Shown: positions 1-8,856, counted from the first letter of the stretch. The stretch is 64,000 nt of DNA from Desulfosporosinus acidiphilus SJ4 (GCF_000255115.2 NC_018068.1:248001-312000), one strand, 5' to 3'. The notes: generated by a model from the letters alone, not told the origin. Numbers and translations are program-made.

Positions 1-8
1 TTAGCTGA

Positions 9-41
9 CCCCAGACGTGTTCGTCTAGGGTTTTATTTTTT
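9..41 (+). terminator. Intrinsic terminator of the gene upstream of the window
   Basis: A stem of CCC-AGACG pairing with CGTCT-GGG around a TGTT loop is followed by a T-rich run. It probably ends a gene lying before the window, because the next gene has its own ribosome binding site (AAGGAGG) just after it. It could instead be an attenuator in the citrate synthase leader. Confidence 0.65.
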
Positions 42-59
42 AACTCAAGGAGGATAATT

Positions 60-1424
60 ATGACAAATTTTAAACAGATTGACAGGAAAATTCTTGCCGA
101 CTTAAGTAAGGTTTCTGAAAAAAACAGTTTTATTAATCCGGAATTATACAGCAAATATCAAGTCAAACGAGGACTTAGGGATTTAGATGGGAGAGGTGTT
201 CTTGTCGGTTTAACAGAAATCGGTGAGGTGCATTCCTATATCCTGGATGAAGGTGAAATTATTCAAGTCCCGGGCCGTTTAATTTATCGGGGGTACGACA
301 TATCGGATTTGGTCAAAGGATTTACTGAGGATGACCGTTTTGGTTTCGAAGAGACCGCCTATCTGCTGCTTTTCGGACATCTTCCAAACCAGAAAGATCT
401 AGAGGAGTTTAACCAGGTTTTGGCAGGTTATGAGAAGCTGCCTGAGGACTTTGCTCGTGATTTTATCCTGAAATCCCCCAGTAAAGATATCATGAATGCT
501 CTTGCCAGGAGTGTTCTGGCCTTGTATTCCTTTGATACAAACCCTGACGATACATCCATTAATAATGTACTGAAACAATGTCTGCATCTGATTGCCTGTT
601 TCCCATCCCTAGCGGTGTATGGATATCAAGCATTGTCCCATTACCATGGCAACCAAAGCCTTTTTATTCATAGTCCGCGCCCGGAATTAAGAACTGCAGA
701 GAACATCCTGTCTATGTTAAGGCCAGATAGTAACTATACGAAACTTGAAGCCAAACTCCTTGATCTTGCTCTGGTGCTTCATGCCGAACATGGCGGCGGA
801 AATAATTCAACCTTTGTCACTCATGTCGTAACTTCAACCGGTACCGATACCTATTCGGCAATGTCAGCAGCCATTGGCGCTCTCAAAGGCCCGAGGCATG
901 GCGGGGCAAATATTAAGGTGGTTAGGATGTTCGAAGATATTAAAAATCAAGTTAAGGATTGGGAAGATGATGAAGAGATAGAGCGTTATCTTACTCAGAT
1001 CCTCACTAAGGATGCTTTTGACCGGTCTGGGTTGATATATGGGATCGGTCACGCCGTCTATTCTATTTCGGATCCGAGAACTGTCATTCTTAAAGATTAT
1101 GCTGCTAAACTGGCCCGGGAAAAGGGCTTAGACAATGAGTTTAACCTGTACACTTCGGTGGAAAGACTTGCTCCGGGAGTCATTGCTAAGTTTAATAAGA
1201 TGTATAAAACAGTCAGCGCTAATATCGACTTTTATTCCGGATTTGTTTATAAAATGCTTAATATCCCGGTGGAAATGTACGCGCCAATGTTTGCTATTGC
1301 CCGTATAGCAGGTTGGAGTGCTCATCGAATTGAGGAAATCGTTAATGCCGGAAAAATTATTCGGCCGGCTTATAAAAGTGTGGCCCAAAGACAAAACTAT
1401 CTTGATTTGTCAGAAAGAATCTAA
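60..1424 (+). CDS. Citrate synthase (Si-type)
   Basis: This gene encodes citrate synthase, which condenses oxaloacetate and acetyl-CoA into citrate in the cytoplasm. The 454-residue protein has the family hallmarks: HAEHGGGNNS (about residues 241-250), GPRHGG (277-282) and GIGHAVYS (about 326-333), which carry the catalytic and oxaloacetate-binding histidines, and a KSVAQR arginine-containing tail. An N-terminal extension of about 50 residues precedes the core, as in several clostridial versions of the family. The ATG follows an AAGGAGG at a normal distance. The gene stands alone, with a MerR regulator gene starting about 85 bp downstream. A 2-methylcitrate synthase activity cannot be excluded from sequence alone. 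Confidence 0.93.
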   Translation: MTNFKQIDRKILADLSKVSEKNSFINPELYSKYQVKRGLRDLDGRGVLVGLTEIGEVHSYILDEGEIIQVPGRLIYRGYDISDLVKGFTEDDRFGFEETAYLLLFGHLPNQKDLEEFNQVLAGYEKLPEDFARDFILKSPSKDIMNALARSVLALYSFDTNPDDTSINNVLKQCLHLIACFPSLAVYGYQALSHYHGNQSLFIHSPRPELRTAENILSMLRPDSNYTKLEAKLLDLALVLHAEHGGGNNSTFVTHVVTSTGTDTYSAMSAAIGALKGPRHGGANIKVVRMFEDIKNQVKDWEDDEEIERYLTQILTKDAFDRSGLIYGIGHAVYSISDPRTVILKDYAAKLAREKGLDNEFNLYTSVERLAPGVIAKFNKMYKTVSANIDFYSGFVYKMLNIPVEMYAPMFAIARIAGWSAHRIEEIVNAGKIIRPAYKSVAQRQNYLDLSERI

Positions 1425-1453
1425 ATTTCGTTATAAGCAGTTTGCAAAAAACT

Positions 1454-1485
1454 CTTTACATTGACGTAACGTAAAGGTGTATAGT
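1454..1485 (+). promoter_or_regulatory. MerR-type promoter/operator with 19-bp spacer
   Basis: A -35-like TTTACA (1455-1460) and a -10-like TATAGT (1480-1485) are separated by 19 bp. An inverted repeat CTTTAC/GTAAAG (1454-1459 and 1471-1476) overlaps the -35 and fills the spacer. Over-long spacers with a central dyad are the hallmark of promoters activated by MerR-family proteins, so the gene just downstream is probably autoregulated. Confidence 0.7.
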
Positions 1486-1508
1486 GATCTTGCCTGGAGG
1501 TGAGCAAC

Positions 1509-2270
1509 ATGGAATACACTGTGCAAAAGCTTGGTCAGTTGGCGGGTGTGAGTTCGAGAACCTTGAGATATTATGATGAAATAGGAATTCTAAAGCCGGC
1601 AAGAATTAATTCATCAGGATATCGGATTTATGGTGATTCTGAGATTAATCGACTGCAGCAAATTCTCTTTTATCGCGAGCTGGGATTAAATCTCGAAAAG
1701 ATAAAGGAGATTGTAACTTCGCCTTTCTTTGATGAAGCCAAAGCACTGAGGGAACACCGTGTGCAGCTTCTGGACAAACGCAGGCAATTGGATTTATTGA
1801 TAGCTAATCTTGATAAATCTATTGCCTTAAAAGAGGGGAAGATCACTATGATGGATCATGAAAAGTTTGAAGGTTTTAAGCAAAGGCTGATTGAGGATAA
1901 CGAAGCAAACTATGGTCAGGAAGCACGCGAAAGGTATGGGGACAAAGCAGTTGACCAGTCTAATCAGAAAGTAAAAGGAATGACTCAAGAAGAATATAGC
2001 GCCGTTACCGGACTGGAAGCTGAGTTCAAGGAAACCATCCATGCTGCGTTTCTAACAGGAGACCCGGCAGGAGAATTAGCCCAAAGGGCCGCCGATTTAC
2101 ATCGCCGGTGGCTATCCTTCTTTTGGGATGGTTACAGTAAAGAAGCACATGCGGGAATCGCTCAGATGTATGTAGATGATGAACGATTTAAAGCTTACTA
2201 CGATGAAAAACAGCCTGGGACTGCAGCATTTTTAAGAGAGGCAGTTCTCATTTATACAGGAATAAAATAA
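1509..2270 (+). CDS. MerR-family regulator with TipAS effector domain
   Basis: This is a transcriptional regulator of the TipA/Mta class. An N-terminal MerR winged helix (about residues 1-70, with SSRTLRYYDEIG and SGYRIY) is followed by a dimerisation coiled coil (about 75-115). A TipAS-like domain (about 130-250) follows, a fold that binds thiopeptides or other hydrophobic drugs in the known members. The ATG at 1509 is chosen because AGGAGG ends 8 bp before it. The GTG at 1500 would sit inside that ribosome binding site. The promoter upstream has a 19-bp spacer with a dyad, which supports self-activation. No transporter target lies next to it, so the ligand and regulon are unknown. Confidence 0.9.
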   Translation: MEYTVQKLGQLAGVSSRTLRYYDEIGILKPARINSSGYRIYGDSEINRLQQILFYRELGLNLEKIKEIVTSPFFDEAKALREHRVQLLDKRRQLDLLIANLDKSIALKEGKITMMDHEKFEGFKQRLIEDNEANYGQEARERYGDKAVDQSNQKVKGMTQEEYSAVTGLEAEFKETIHAAFLTGDPAGELAQRAADLHRRWLSFFWDGYSKEAHAGIAQMYVDDERFKAYYDEKQPGTAAFLREAVLIYTGIK

Positions 2271-2304
2271 GTAGTATTTGAAGGAAATTAATAGACCATA
2301 AACC

Positions 2305-2355
2305 AATGCCGGTAAACGTCTGCTTTTATAAAAGTATTGTTTACCGGCATTTTTT
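2305..2355. terminator. Bidirectional intrinsic terminator
   Basis: A 13-bp perfect stem (AATGCCGGTAAAC with GTTTACCGGCATT) is flanked by an A-rich side and a T run. It lies between the MerR gene and the converging deacetylase gene and can serve both. Confidence 0.85.
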
Positions 2356-2424
2356 ATCATTTGTGATGAGAAGAATCCCATTCTCCGTAGAACCTTTAAC
2401 TAGAAGGTGAGCATAGCGTTTGGT

Positions 2425-3387
2425 TTAGCTTTTACTTTTAACAGCACTCTTCCCCAACGTTTTTTTAGCTACGGACACAACACTTTTTTCAGAAGTACCT
2501 ACTGTTCTTCCGGTTCTAATTGAGGGTGTGGTTTTTGAGACCGGAAGAGGAGTTTTCAACCAAGATATCCTTAGGGGCTCACCATTCAAAGCCTGAGTTA
2601 AGTCAGCTACACCTAAATTTTTCTTTTGAATGATGTTCATTAACTTTATAAGTTCCTGATCGAGTTCCGGTTCCCAATGTAAAAGAATAATATCTCCTGA
2701 TTTCAGTTCTTTGCCGCTGCTTGTGTCAAAGATAGAGTTTTTCATTTCTGCATCCCACATCACGATATGTTTAATCCCGGAATCCTTTGCGGCTTGTCCG
2801 ACTTCGGAATTGAAGTCTCCATAGGGTGGCCGCAACTCATCAGGCGGTGGTCCGTACTGGTTGAAATAATTAAGAGGTTGAGAAATTTGGCTTATTTGAT
2901 CAGCCTGAGATAAATGGGTAAGAAATGGGTGGCTATAGGTATGGTCTTCAATATGTCCGCCGGCATTTACGAATTCGTGCCAGAACTCAGTATGCTTTTC
3001 GGCAGCCTGTTCTATTAGATAGGTGGTTATTGGCAGATGATATTGTTTCATAAGGTTTAAGACATTTTGGTTAGGATACCAGCCGTCGTCAATCGTGATA
3101 TATACAACTGGTTGAGTTACCGGAAGTTCGTAGATTACGTCAATTGGCCCAGCAGAAATCGTAGAGGGACTGAGTTGGGACACTGATTCGGAACTCTTGT
3201 TATTCAAAGACCTATTGGATAATGAGTTTGCAGGTTGAGGAATATTAGGTGTTGTACTAGGTTTATGATAGAAAGTTTTCAAGGATAGGCCAATAACTAT
3301 AGCTAAAAGTAACAGACCAAGACGAAAGTAGTTTAATAGGTATTTATTGAAAACAGGCTTTTTGGAACTTGTTTTAACGTCTAACAT
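2425..3387 (-). CDS. Membrane-anchored polysaccharide deacetylase (NodB domain)
   Basis: This is a probable cell-wall or exopolysaccharide N-deacetylase of carbohydrate esterase family 4. A single N-terminal membrane segment (about residues 20-36) anchors it with the enzyme outside. A Ser/Asn/Pro-rich linker (about 42-80) leads to the NodB domain. The motifs are TIDDGW with the metal and base aspartates D100-D101, DHTYSH with the zinc ligands H149 and H153, RPPYG (186-190) and LLHW (235-238). All catalytic elements are present, so it should be active. A basic Ser/Thr/Lys tail follows the domain. An AAGGAG lies upstream of the ATG. The gene is monocistronic, with terminators on both sides. Confidence 0.88.
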   Translation of the reverse strand: MLDVKTSSKKPVFNKYLLNYFRLGLLLLAIVIGLSLKTFYHKPSTTPNIPQPANSLSNRSLNNKSSESVSQLSPSTISAGPIDVIYELPVTQPVVYITIDDGWYPNQNVLNLMKQYHLPITTYLIEQAAEKHTEFWHEFVNAGGHIEDHTYSHPFLTHLSQADQISQISQPLNYFNQYGPPPDELRPPYGDFNSEVGQAAKDSGIKHIVMWDAEMKNSIFDTSSGKELKSGDIILLHWEPELDQELIKLMNIIQKKNLGVADLTQALNGEPLRISWLKTPLPVSKTTPSIRTGRTVGTSEKSVVSVAKKTLGKSAVKSKS

Positions 3388-3489
3388 GTTGACTTCATCT
3401 TCTCCTTAAGGTTCCTCTGCATTTCCTTTATTTCGACAATTACATAATATATCCTCTATAAAAATTTGTGGATCGAGGACATTTTAGAT

Positions 3490-3540
3490 AAAAAAAAGAC
3501 AAAGCAAAAGACCAGGATAACTCAGCCTTCAGCTTTGTCG
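3490..3540 (-). terminator. Terminator of the IMP dehydrogenase gene
   Basis: Read on the minus strand, GACAAAGC pairs with GCTTTGTC and is followed by a run of at least seven T. It lies directly after the IMP dehydrogenase stop codon. Confidence 0.75.
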
Positions 3541-3560
3541 TTTTTAATTGTTATAAAATC

Positions 3561-5057
3561 TTAATAATTCTTCTCTTTGAGAATTACATCATGCGCGCCG
3601 CCTTCAATAATACTTGTTGAGGAAACAAGAGTCATACGGGCAGTTCTCTGTAACTCCTCAATGGATATTGCTCCGCAGCTGCACATCGTTGATTTAATTT
3701 TGCTTAGGGTGCCCTCTAAATTATCTTGTAATCTGCCTGCATAAGGCACATAACTGTCGACGCCTTCTTCGAAATGAAGCTTGTCTCCTTCTCCCAAATC
3801 ATATCTTTCCCAATTGCGGGCACGATTCGAACCTTCGCCCCAATATTCTTTAACGTAATTGCTTCCGAGCTTTATCTTTTTGGTGGGGCTTTCATCAAAG
3901 CGAGCAAAATATCTTCCCATCATGACAAAGTCTGCGCCCATGGCCAAGGCCAAAACGATATGATAATCGTGGACAATTCCGCCGTCTGAGCAGATAGGAA
4001 CATAGATGCCGGTTTCTTTATAGTAGTCATCACGTGCTTTGGCAACTTCGATTACCGCAGTGGCTTGGCCTCTGCCGATCCCCTTTTGTTCACGGGTAAT
4101 GCAGATCGAGCCTCCGCCGATTCCGACTTTAACAAAATCGGCGCCGGAGTTCACTAAATACATAAAGCCCTCACGATCAACAACATTGCCGCCGCCTACT
4201 TTGACGTTTTCCTGATAATTACGTTTGATGTATTCAATGGTTTTTCCCTGCCATTCGCTGAAACCGTCCGATGAATCTACGCATAAAATATCGGCGCCGG
4301 CTTTTACTAATTCAGGAACCCTTTCTTCATAATCTCTGGTATTGATTCCGGCCCCCACAACGAAGCGTTTTTCCGAATCTAATGATTCAGAAGGATTTTC
4401 CTTATGATCATCATAATCTTTTCGGAACACGAAATAGAGGAGGTTTTGGTTTTTGTCAATAATGGGAAGATTGTTGAGTTTATGTTCCCATATAATATCA
4501 TTAGCCTCACTTAGGCTTATGCCTTCTTGGCCTACGATGAGTTTCGAGATTGGGGTCATGAACTCGGAAACCTTTTTATCCAGAGAATCTCGGCTGATTC
4601 GATAGTCTCTGGTAGTTACGAGTCCCATCAATTTTGTTGTAGAGGAACCATCTTCAGTAATGGCAATGGTTGAATGGCCGGTTCGTTTCTTCAATTGTAT
4701 AACATCTTTCAAGGTATGTTGTGGGGTAAGATTAGCATCGCTGACCACAAAACCGGCTTTAAACCTCTTTACCTTTTTGATCATTTCGACTTGTTCCACT
4801 ATTGATTGAGAAGAATATATAAATGAAAGCCCCCCGCATCTTGCCAAGGAAATCGCCAAACTATCGTTTGATACCGATTGCATGATAGCAGACACAAAGG
4901 GTATATTCAACTCAAGAGCGGATTTTTCGCCGCTTTTAAACTTTACTAAGGGTGTTTTGAGATTAACATTACTTGGAACACAATCTGTCCTTGTTAAATT
5001 GGGGACGAGTAAATACTCACTGAAGGTTCGCGATGCATTTTCATAGTAATAAGCCAA
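3561..5057 (-). CDS. guaB: IMP dehydrogenase, Tritrichomonas foetus-like type
   Basis: This enzyme oxidises IMP to XMP with NAD, the committed step of GTP synthesis. The TIM barrel is interrupted by two CBS domains (about residues 105-225). The catalytic cysteine lies in [18 protein letters not shown] (C319 when numbered from the TTG at 5057), and the Arg-Tyr pair R418-Y419 is in NWERYDLG. The usual bacterial loop reads GPGSICTTR with a different flap, so this is an unusual subtype. The N-terminus (MAYYYEN...FSEYLL) and these residue numbers match what I recall of the protist T. foetus enzyme. I chose TTG at 5057 because GGAG precedes it by 8 bp; a GTG at 5066 is the alternative. The gene is monocistronic. 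Confidence 0.93.
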   Translation of the reverse strand: MAYYYENASRTFSEYLLVPNLTRTDCVPSNVNLKTPLVKFKSGEKSALELNIPFVSAIMQSVSNDSLAISLARCGGLSFIYSSQSIVEQVEMIKKVKRFKAGFVVSDANLTPQHTLKDVIQLKKRTGHSTIAITEDGSSTTKLMGLVTTRDYRISRDSLDKKVSEFMTPISKLIVGQEGISLSEANDIIWEHKLNNLPIIDKNQNLLYFVFRKDYDDHKENPSESLDSEKRFVVGAGINTRDYEERVPELVKAGADILCVDSSDGFSEWQGKTIEYIKRNYQENVKVGGGNVVDREGFMYLVNSGADFVKVGIGGGSICITREQKGIGRGQATAVIEVAKARDDYYKETGIYVPICSDGGIVHDYHIVLALAMGADFVMMGRYFARFDESPTKKIKLGSNYVKEYWGEGSNRARNWERYDLGEGDKLHFEEGVDSYVPYAGRLQDNLEGTLSKIKSTMCSCGAISIEELQRTARMTLVSSTSIIEGGAHDVILKEKNY

Positions 5058-5106
5058 TGTAACCACTCCGTTTCAAAGGTTTTTTAACCGTAATATCAGA
5101 AGGCTC

Positions 5107-5265
5107 AGCGCCAGCTAAGTTTTCTTTATACTATCGGAAAGCATAACCTTAGGTTATGCTGCAAGAAGAGTTAATACGTGCGAAGACAGTGTCTTCGTCT
5201 TCTAGCATAAGTGCAACTAACCTGCCGCTTTCGCCGGAGGCTTAGCGCCAGCTAAGTTTTCTTTA
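5107..5265. repeat. Dispersed repeat family 1, copy A
   Basis: This element of about 140 bp is bounded by two identical 22-bp direct repeats (5107-5128 and 5244-5265, starting AGCGCCAGC). Its interior carries the 17-nt palindrome CGAAGACAGTGTCTTCG and shares long identical stretches with the copy at 53500-53637. It occupies most of the space upstream of the IMP dehydrogenase gene. Apart from a likely promoter, I see no gene between 5067 and 5460. Confidence 0.8.
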
Positions 5266-5461
5266 CTGAATTTTTACTAGTCTATATGAAGACTTAAGCA
5301 TTGTCAATCCTAAAACGTTGACATTAATTATTCTATCATATAAAAATGTTGGGATGGTTGAGGCAATGTTAAAAGCGGTTAAAAGGTTGTACTATGTATT
5401 AAGATAAACTTGCACAAACCACTATTATATGGTACTTTTAAGTGAGGTAAAATTGAATATC

Positions 5462-5550
5462 ACGGGAGCTTAAAAAATTAGGCTGAGAGGGTGGTTAGAA
5501 TTACCGCCGACCGAACCTGATCTGGATAATGCCAGCGGAGGAAACAGTTA
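5462..5550 (+). promoter_or_regulatory. TPP riboswitch (THI element)
   Basis: The conserved segments of the thiamine pyrophosphate aptamer are present in order. GGCTGAGAGGG (about 5482-5492) carries the CUGAGA pyrimidine-sensor loop. ACCGAACCTGATCTGG and ATAATGCCAGCGGAGGAAACA form the second helix that binds the pyrophosphate. A hairpin with T residues follows at 5562-5591, so control is probably by transcription termination. It governs the thiamine-related transport genes downstream. Confidence 0.93.
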
Positions 5551-5561
5551 ACGCTTAAGGT

Positions 5562-5591
5562 AAACCGCGCATATCATGTGCGGTTTTAGTA
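5562..5591 (+). terminator. Riboswitch expression-platform terminator
   Basis: AAACCGC and GCGGTTT form a stem around GCATATCATGT, followed by TTAGTAATTT. Its position just after the TPP aptamer suggests it is the ligand-controlled terminator, although the T run is weak. A second dyad (AACCTTA/TAAGGTT, 5659-5695) sits just before the ribosome binding site of the first gene and could add translational control. Confidence 0.6.
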
Positions 5592-5716
5592 ATTTCTCCC
5601 GAAAAACAGGTGAAGTTTTAGGATAAGAGTGTAGTGTTAATGTCCTTGGGGGAGTTCCAACCTTAACTAATCAGTATGCTTGCCTAAGTAAGGTTAATTA
5701 GAAGGAGTGGTCAAGG

Positions 5717-6010
5717 ATGGCTAAAATTATGATGGCATTTCAGGTATTGCCAAAAGTAGAAGACGAGAGGCTGTTTGAGGTCGTTGATGAAGCAATCGCT
5801 GTCGTCGCGGCCAGTGGTGTAACTTATGAAGTTGGTCCCATGGAGACAACCATGGAAGGTGAACCGGATCAATTATGGGCCATTATACGCCAAGCTCAGG
5901 ATGCCTGTATCAAAGCCGGCGCCTCTCGTGTGATGACATATATCAAGATGGACTATAATCCCGGAAAAACAACCATTGAAGAAAAGATAAAAAAGTATCG
6001 GGAGAAATAA
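5717..6010 (+). CDS. MTH1187/YqgV-type thiamine-binding protein
   Basis: This is a small (97-residue) cytoplasmic protein of the MTH1187/YkoF-like fold (PF01910), whose members bind thiamine or related pyrimidines. The family signature is visible in the start (MMAFQVLPK), the central YEVGPMETTMEGE stretch and the C-terminal alpha/beta half ending VMTYIKMDY. It is the first gene after the TPP riboswitch and lies 4 bp before the ABC permease gene, so it belongs to the thiamine-salvage operon. It may act as a ligand buffer for the transporter; that role is an inference. GAAGGAG precedes the ATG. Confidence 0.85.
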   Translation: MAKIMMAFQVLPKVEDERLFEVVDEAIAVVAASGVTYEVGPMETTMEGEPDQLWAIIRQAQDACIKAGASRVMTYIKMDYNPGKTTIEEKIKKYREK

Positions 6011-6014
6011 GGAA

Positions 6015-6797
6015 ATGCCATTAATTACAGGGCGGTTCCCTAAACGATGGCGAGATAACATTCCGGCACTTGTCTTTTTGTTAATTTGTCTAATCCTTTG
6101 GCAAATCATCGTAAACTTATTTAAATTGCCTTTATGGCTCATACCCTCCCCTGCAGCTGTGATGAAAGCCCTTTGGAACACCAGAGAATTGCTATGGTCT
6201 CATACATTGACGACCCTTTATGAAACGACTGCGGGATTTGTTCTCTCAATTGCTTTGGGTTTGACAGCGGGAGTGGCAATGGTCTTATCGCCTCTGTTGA
6301 AGCGCATGTTTTATCCCTTGATGATTGTGTCCCAAACGGTACCGCTTATTGCCGTTGCTCCGCTTTTGATTCTCTGGTTGGGGTACGGTCTGCTGCCGAA
6401 AATAGTCACTGTTGTCTTGGTATGTTTCTTTCCTATTACTGTTAGTTTGATAGATGGACTAGAGGTCAGTGATGAGGACCTGCTTAATCTCCTCAAGAGT
6501 ATGGGGGCAAGCCGTTGGCAGATTTTATATATGATCCGCTGGCCCAACGCATTACCGTCTTTCTTTGCAGGACTGAAGATCGCAGCAACATATAGCGTTA
6601 TGGGGGCGGTGATTGGCGAGTGGCTTGGAGCAAGTTCCGGATTAGGTGTTTATTTAACGCGTTCTTCCCATTCATTTAGGACCGATCAGGTATTTGCGGC
6701 AATTGTCGCTATTACGGTATTGAGCTTGTTCTACTTTGCCTTAATCGCGGTTATAAGGCACCTTGCTTTACCCTGGTTACATACAAAGGGAGAGTGA
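6015..6797 (+). CDS. ABC transporter permease for thiamine pyrimidine precursor (ThiX-like)
   Basis: This is the membrane channel of an SsuC/TauC-type ABC importer, here predicted to carry a hydroxymethyl- or formylamino-pyrimidine precursor of thiamine. The 260-residue protein has about six hydrophobic segments. The ATPase-contact (EAA) loop is seen as the segment around SDEDLLNLLKSMGASRWQILY (residues about 154-175). It sits between the thiamine-binding protein and the solute-binding protein in a TPP-riboswitch operon, which is the main reason for the substrate call. A family 2 repeat begins exactly at its TGA stop codon and separates it from the next gene. Confidence 0.85.
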   Translation: MPLITGRFPKRWRDNIPALVFLLICLILWQIIVNLFKLPLWLIPSPAAVMKALWNTRELLWSHTLTTLYETTAGFVLSIALGLTAGVAMVLSPLLKRMFYPLMIVSQTVPLIAVAPLLILWLGYGLLPKIVTVVLVCFFPITVSLIDGLEVSDEDLLNLLKSMGASRWQILYMIRWPNALPSFFAGLKIAATYSVMGAVIGEWLGASSGLGVYLTRSSHSFRTDQVFAAIVAITVLSLFYFALIAVIRHLALPWLHTKGE

Positions 6798-6865
6798 AAT
6801 CGTTCAGCCAAAGCTGAACCTTGGGGCTTAGCTCCGGTTGAGAGTATCGCCGAAGCCCCCTTTAC
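6795..6865 (+). repeat. Dispersed repeat family 2, degenerate copy inside the thiamine operon
   Basis: Starting at the permease stop codon is CGTTCAGC-CAAA-GCTGAAC, followed by TTGGGGCTT and, about 35 nt later, a pairing GAAGCCCC. This matches the opening hairpins of the family 2 copies near 15.7, 41.9 and 47.0 kb. The rest of the 217-bp gap to the next gene (to 7014) has no recognisable gene. Confidence 0.6.
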
Positions 6866-7014
6866 CCAAATGGGATACTACACAGCAAAGGATGAATTTA
6901 TTCCCACCGAAGTAATCGAAGGAGTAACCTCCACTTATAGAGGGGATAAAATCCGAGAGTGAACCTATGAATATTTCTATAGTTCAATAAGTTACAGAAA
7001 AAGGAGCAGGAATT

Positions 7015-8091
7015 ATGATTAAAAAACCTATATTTAAACCTAAATTTATGGGTGAAAAAAGGAAACTGAACCATGTTAAAAAAGTCCTAAGTGTTACGAT
7101 AGCTGCCGGATTATGTTCTCTTCTCCTCTTAACCGGCTGCAGCACGAATGCTCAAAATTCATCAGCGTCTTCACAGACGACTAAACCAGACAAAGTAACA
7201 ATTATGTTGGATTGGACACCTAATACAAATCATACCGGCCTTTATGTTGCTAAAGATAAAGGATATTTTAGTAAGGAAGGTTTAGATGTTCAAATTGTTC
7301 CTCCTTCGAGCCAAGGAACCGTGGAACAGTTAGTAGCCACCGGCAAGGCTGATTTCGGTATCAGCGCCCAGGAACAAGTTACGGATGCTCGTGTACAGGG
7401 TTTGCCTTTAGTGTCAATTGCAACAATCTTGCAGCATAATACATCGGGGTTTGCCTCACTGAAAAGTAAAAATATCCTTACTGCTAAAGATTTCGAGGGT
7501 AAAACATACGGCGGTTGGGGTATGCCGTCGGAGTCAGAGACAATTAAAGCCTTAATGGCTAAGGAACATGCAGATTTTAGTAAAGTAAAGATGATTAATA
7601 TTGGGGATGCCGACCCCGTTGCCAGCATGTCCAAAGGCTCTGTCGATCTGACTTGGATTTTCTATGGCTGGGAAGGGATTCAGGCGGAACTGGCCGGTAC
7701 CCCTCTTAACATGATATGGGTCAAAGATATCAATCCGGTATTAGATGATTACACACCGGTTTTAGTCACCAACGAAAAAATGATTCAGGAAAAATCAGAT
7801 GTTGTTCGGCGTTTCACTCAAGCCGTCAGTGAAGGATACCAATATGCTATTAAAAACCCGGATGATGCGGCCAATATCCTCATCAAAAATGCCCCGGAAG
7901 AAGACCAGAAACTTATTAAGGCTAGCCAGGCTTGGATTAGCAAGCAGTATCAAGCAGATGCTCCGCAATGGGGTGTACAGAAAGCTTCGGTTTGGCACAA
8001 TTATGCTCAATGGATGTTTGATCACAAGCTTCTGGATAAAATGATTGACAGCGATAAGGCTTTTACCAATGACTTCCTGCCAAAGGCTTAG
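7015..8091 (+). CDS. ABC transporter substrate-binding lipoprotein, NMT1/THI5-like (ThiY-type)
   Basis: This is the extracellular solute receptor for the importer. A signal peptide ends in a lipobox LLTGC with the lipidated cysteine at residue 42. An NMT1/THI5-like domain follows, with family motifs LDWTPNTNHTGLYVA and KGYFSKEGLDV. ThiY members bind N-formyl-4-amino-5-aminomethyl-2-methylpyrimidine, and the TPP riboswitch upstream supports a related ligand here. The signal peptide has an unusually long basic n-region of about 22 residues. The first ATG has a good AAGGAG at the right distance, but an internal Met at residue 12 is possible. The ATPase gene starts 3 bp after its stop. Confidence 0.9.
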   Translation: MIKKPIFKPKFMGEKRKLNHVKKVLSVTIAAGLCSLLLLTGCSTNAQNSSASSQTTKPDKVTIMLDWTPNTNHTGLYVAKDKGYFSKEGLDVQIVPPSSQGTVEQLVATGKADFGISAQEQVTDARVQGLPLVSIATILQHNTSGFASLKSKNILTAKDFEGKTYGGWGMPSESETIKALMAKEHADFSKVKMINIGDADPVASMSKGSVDLTWIFYGWEGIQAELAGTPLNMIWVKDINPVLDDYTPVLVTNEKMIQEKSDVVRRFTQAVSEGYQYAIKNPDDAANILIKNAPEEDQKLIKASQAWISKQYQADAPQWGVQKASVWHNYAQWMFDHKLLDKMIDSDKAFTNDFLPKA

Positions 8092-8094
8092 ATT

Positions 8095-8856
8095 ATGCTA
8101 GTAATGAAAAACGTGTCACTATCCTATCCCGGGGTCGGGAAATCTGCCCTGGATGTCTTGGCGGATATTAACCTAGAGGTGGAGACCGGAAAATTCGTCT
8201 CTCTAATCGGACCTTCCGGTTGTGGGAAGAGTACGATTTGCAACTTAGTTGCCGGAGTTGAAGTGCCTGTTCAAGGTGAAATTATCCTCGAGGGACGGTC
8301 GATTAAGGGTCTGCCTGGTCAAGTGGGATATATGCCTCAAAGAGATTTGCTGCTGCCATGGCGTACCTTGTTAGATAATGTAGCTTTAGGCAGCGATATA
8401 CGCCGTGAGGATAAACGCAAATCCAGAGAGACTGCACGCCATTGGCTCAATCGTTTTGGCCTTGACAAGTTTGCCGATCATTACCCGCATCAATTATCCG
8501 GCGGCATGCGGCAAAGAGGAGCCCTTCTGAGGACTTTTCTATTCGGACAGAACACTTTGATCTTGGATGAACCTTTTGGAGCACTGGATGCCTTGACCCG
8601 GCGGGAAATGCAGGAATGGCTCTTGGATGTCTGGAGTCAAAGCCGCCCTACGGTAGTATTTATAACTCACGATATTGAAGAGGCCATTCTTTTGTCTGAC
8701 GAAGTCGTTGTTTTAAGTCATAGCCCTGCCCGCATTTTAGATAAAATCACGGTTCCTTTCTCCAGGCCCCGTAGTCAGGACATCCTCCTTTCGGATGAAG
8801 CCATCGAAATCAAACGGCGTTTGTTAGATTTACTGAATGGAAAAATCCGTGCATAG
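8095..8856 (+). CDS. ABC transporter ATP-binding protein (ThiZ-like)
   Basis: This is the ATPase of the thiamine-precursor importer, in the SsuB/TauB branch. The 253-residue protein has Walker A GPSGCGKST (residues about 41-49), the signature LSGGMRQR (about 140-147), Walker B TLILDEPFGALD and the switch histidine in VFITHD. The gene starts 3 bp after the substrate-binding protein gene, so the two are cotranslated. The operon therefore contains binding protein, permease, receptor and ATPase, which makes a complete transporter. Confidence 0.92.
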   Translation: MLVMKNVSLSYPGVGKSALDVLADINLEVETGKFVSLIGPSGCGKSTICNLVAGVEVPVQGEIILEGRSIKGLPGQVGYMPQRDLLLPWRTLLDNVALGSDIRREDKRKSRETARHWLNRFGLDKFADHYPHQLSGGMRQRGALLRTFLFGQNTLILDEPFGALDALTRREMQEWLLDVWSQSRPTVVFITHDIEEAILLSDEVVVLSHSPARILDKITVPFSRPRSQDILLSDEAIEIKRRLLDLLNGKIRA

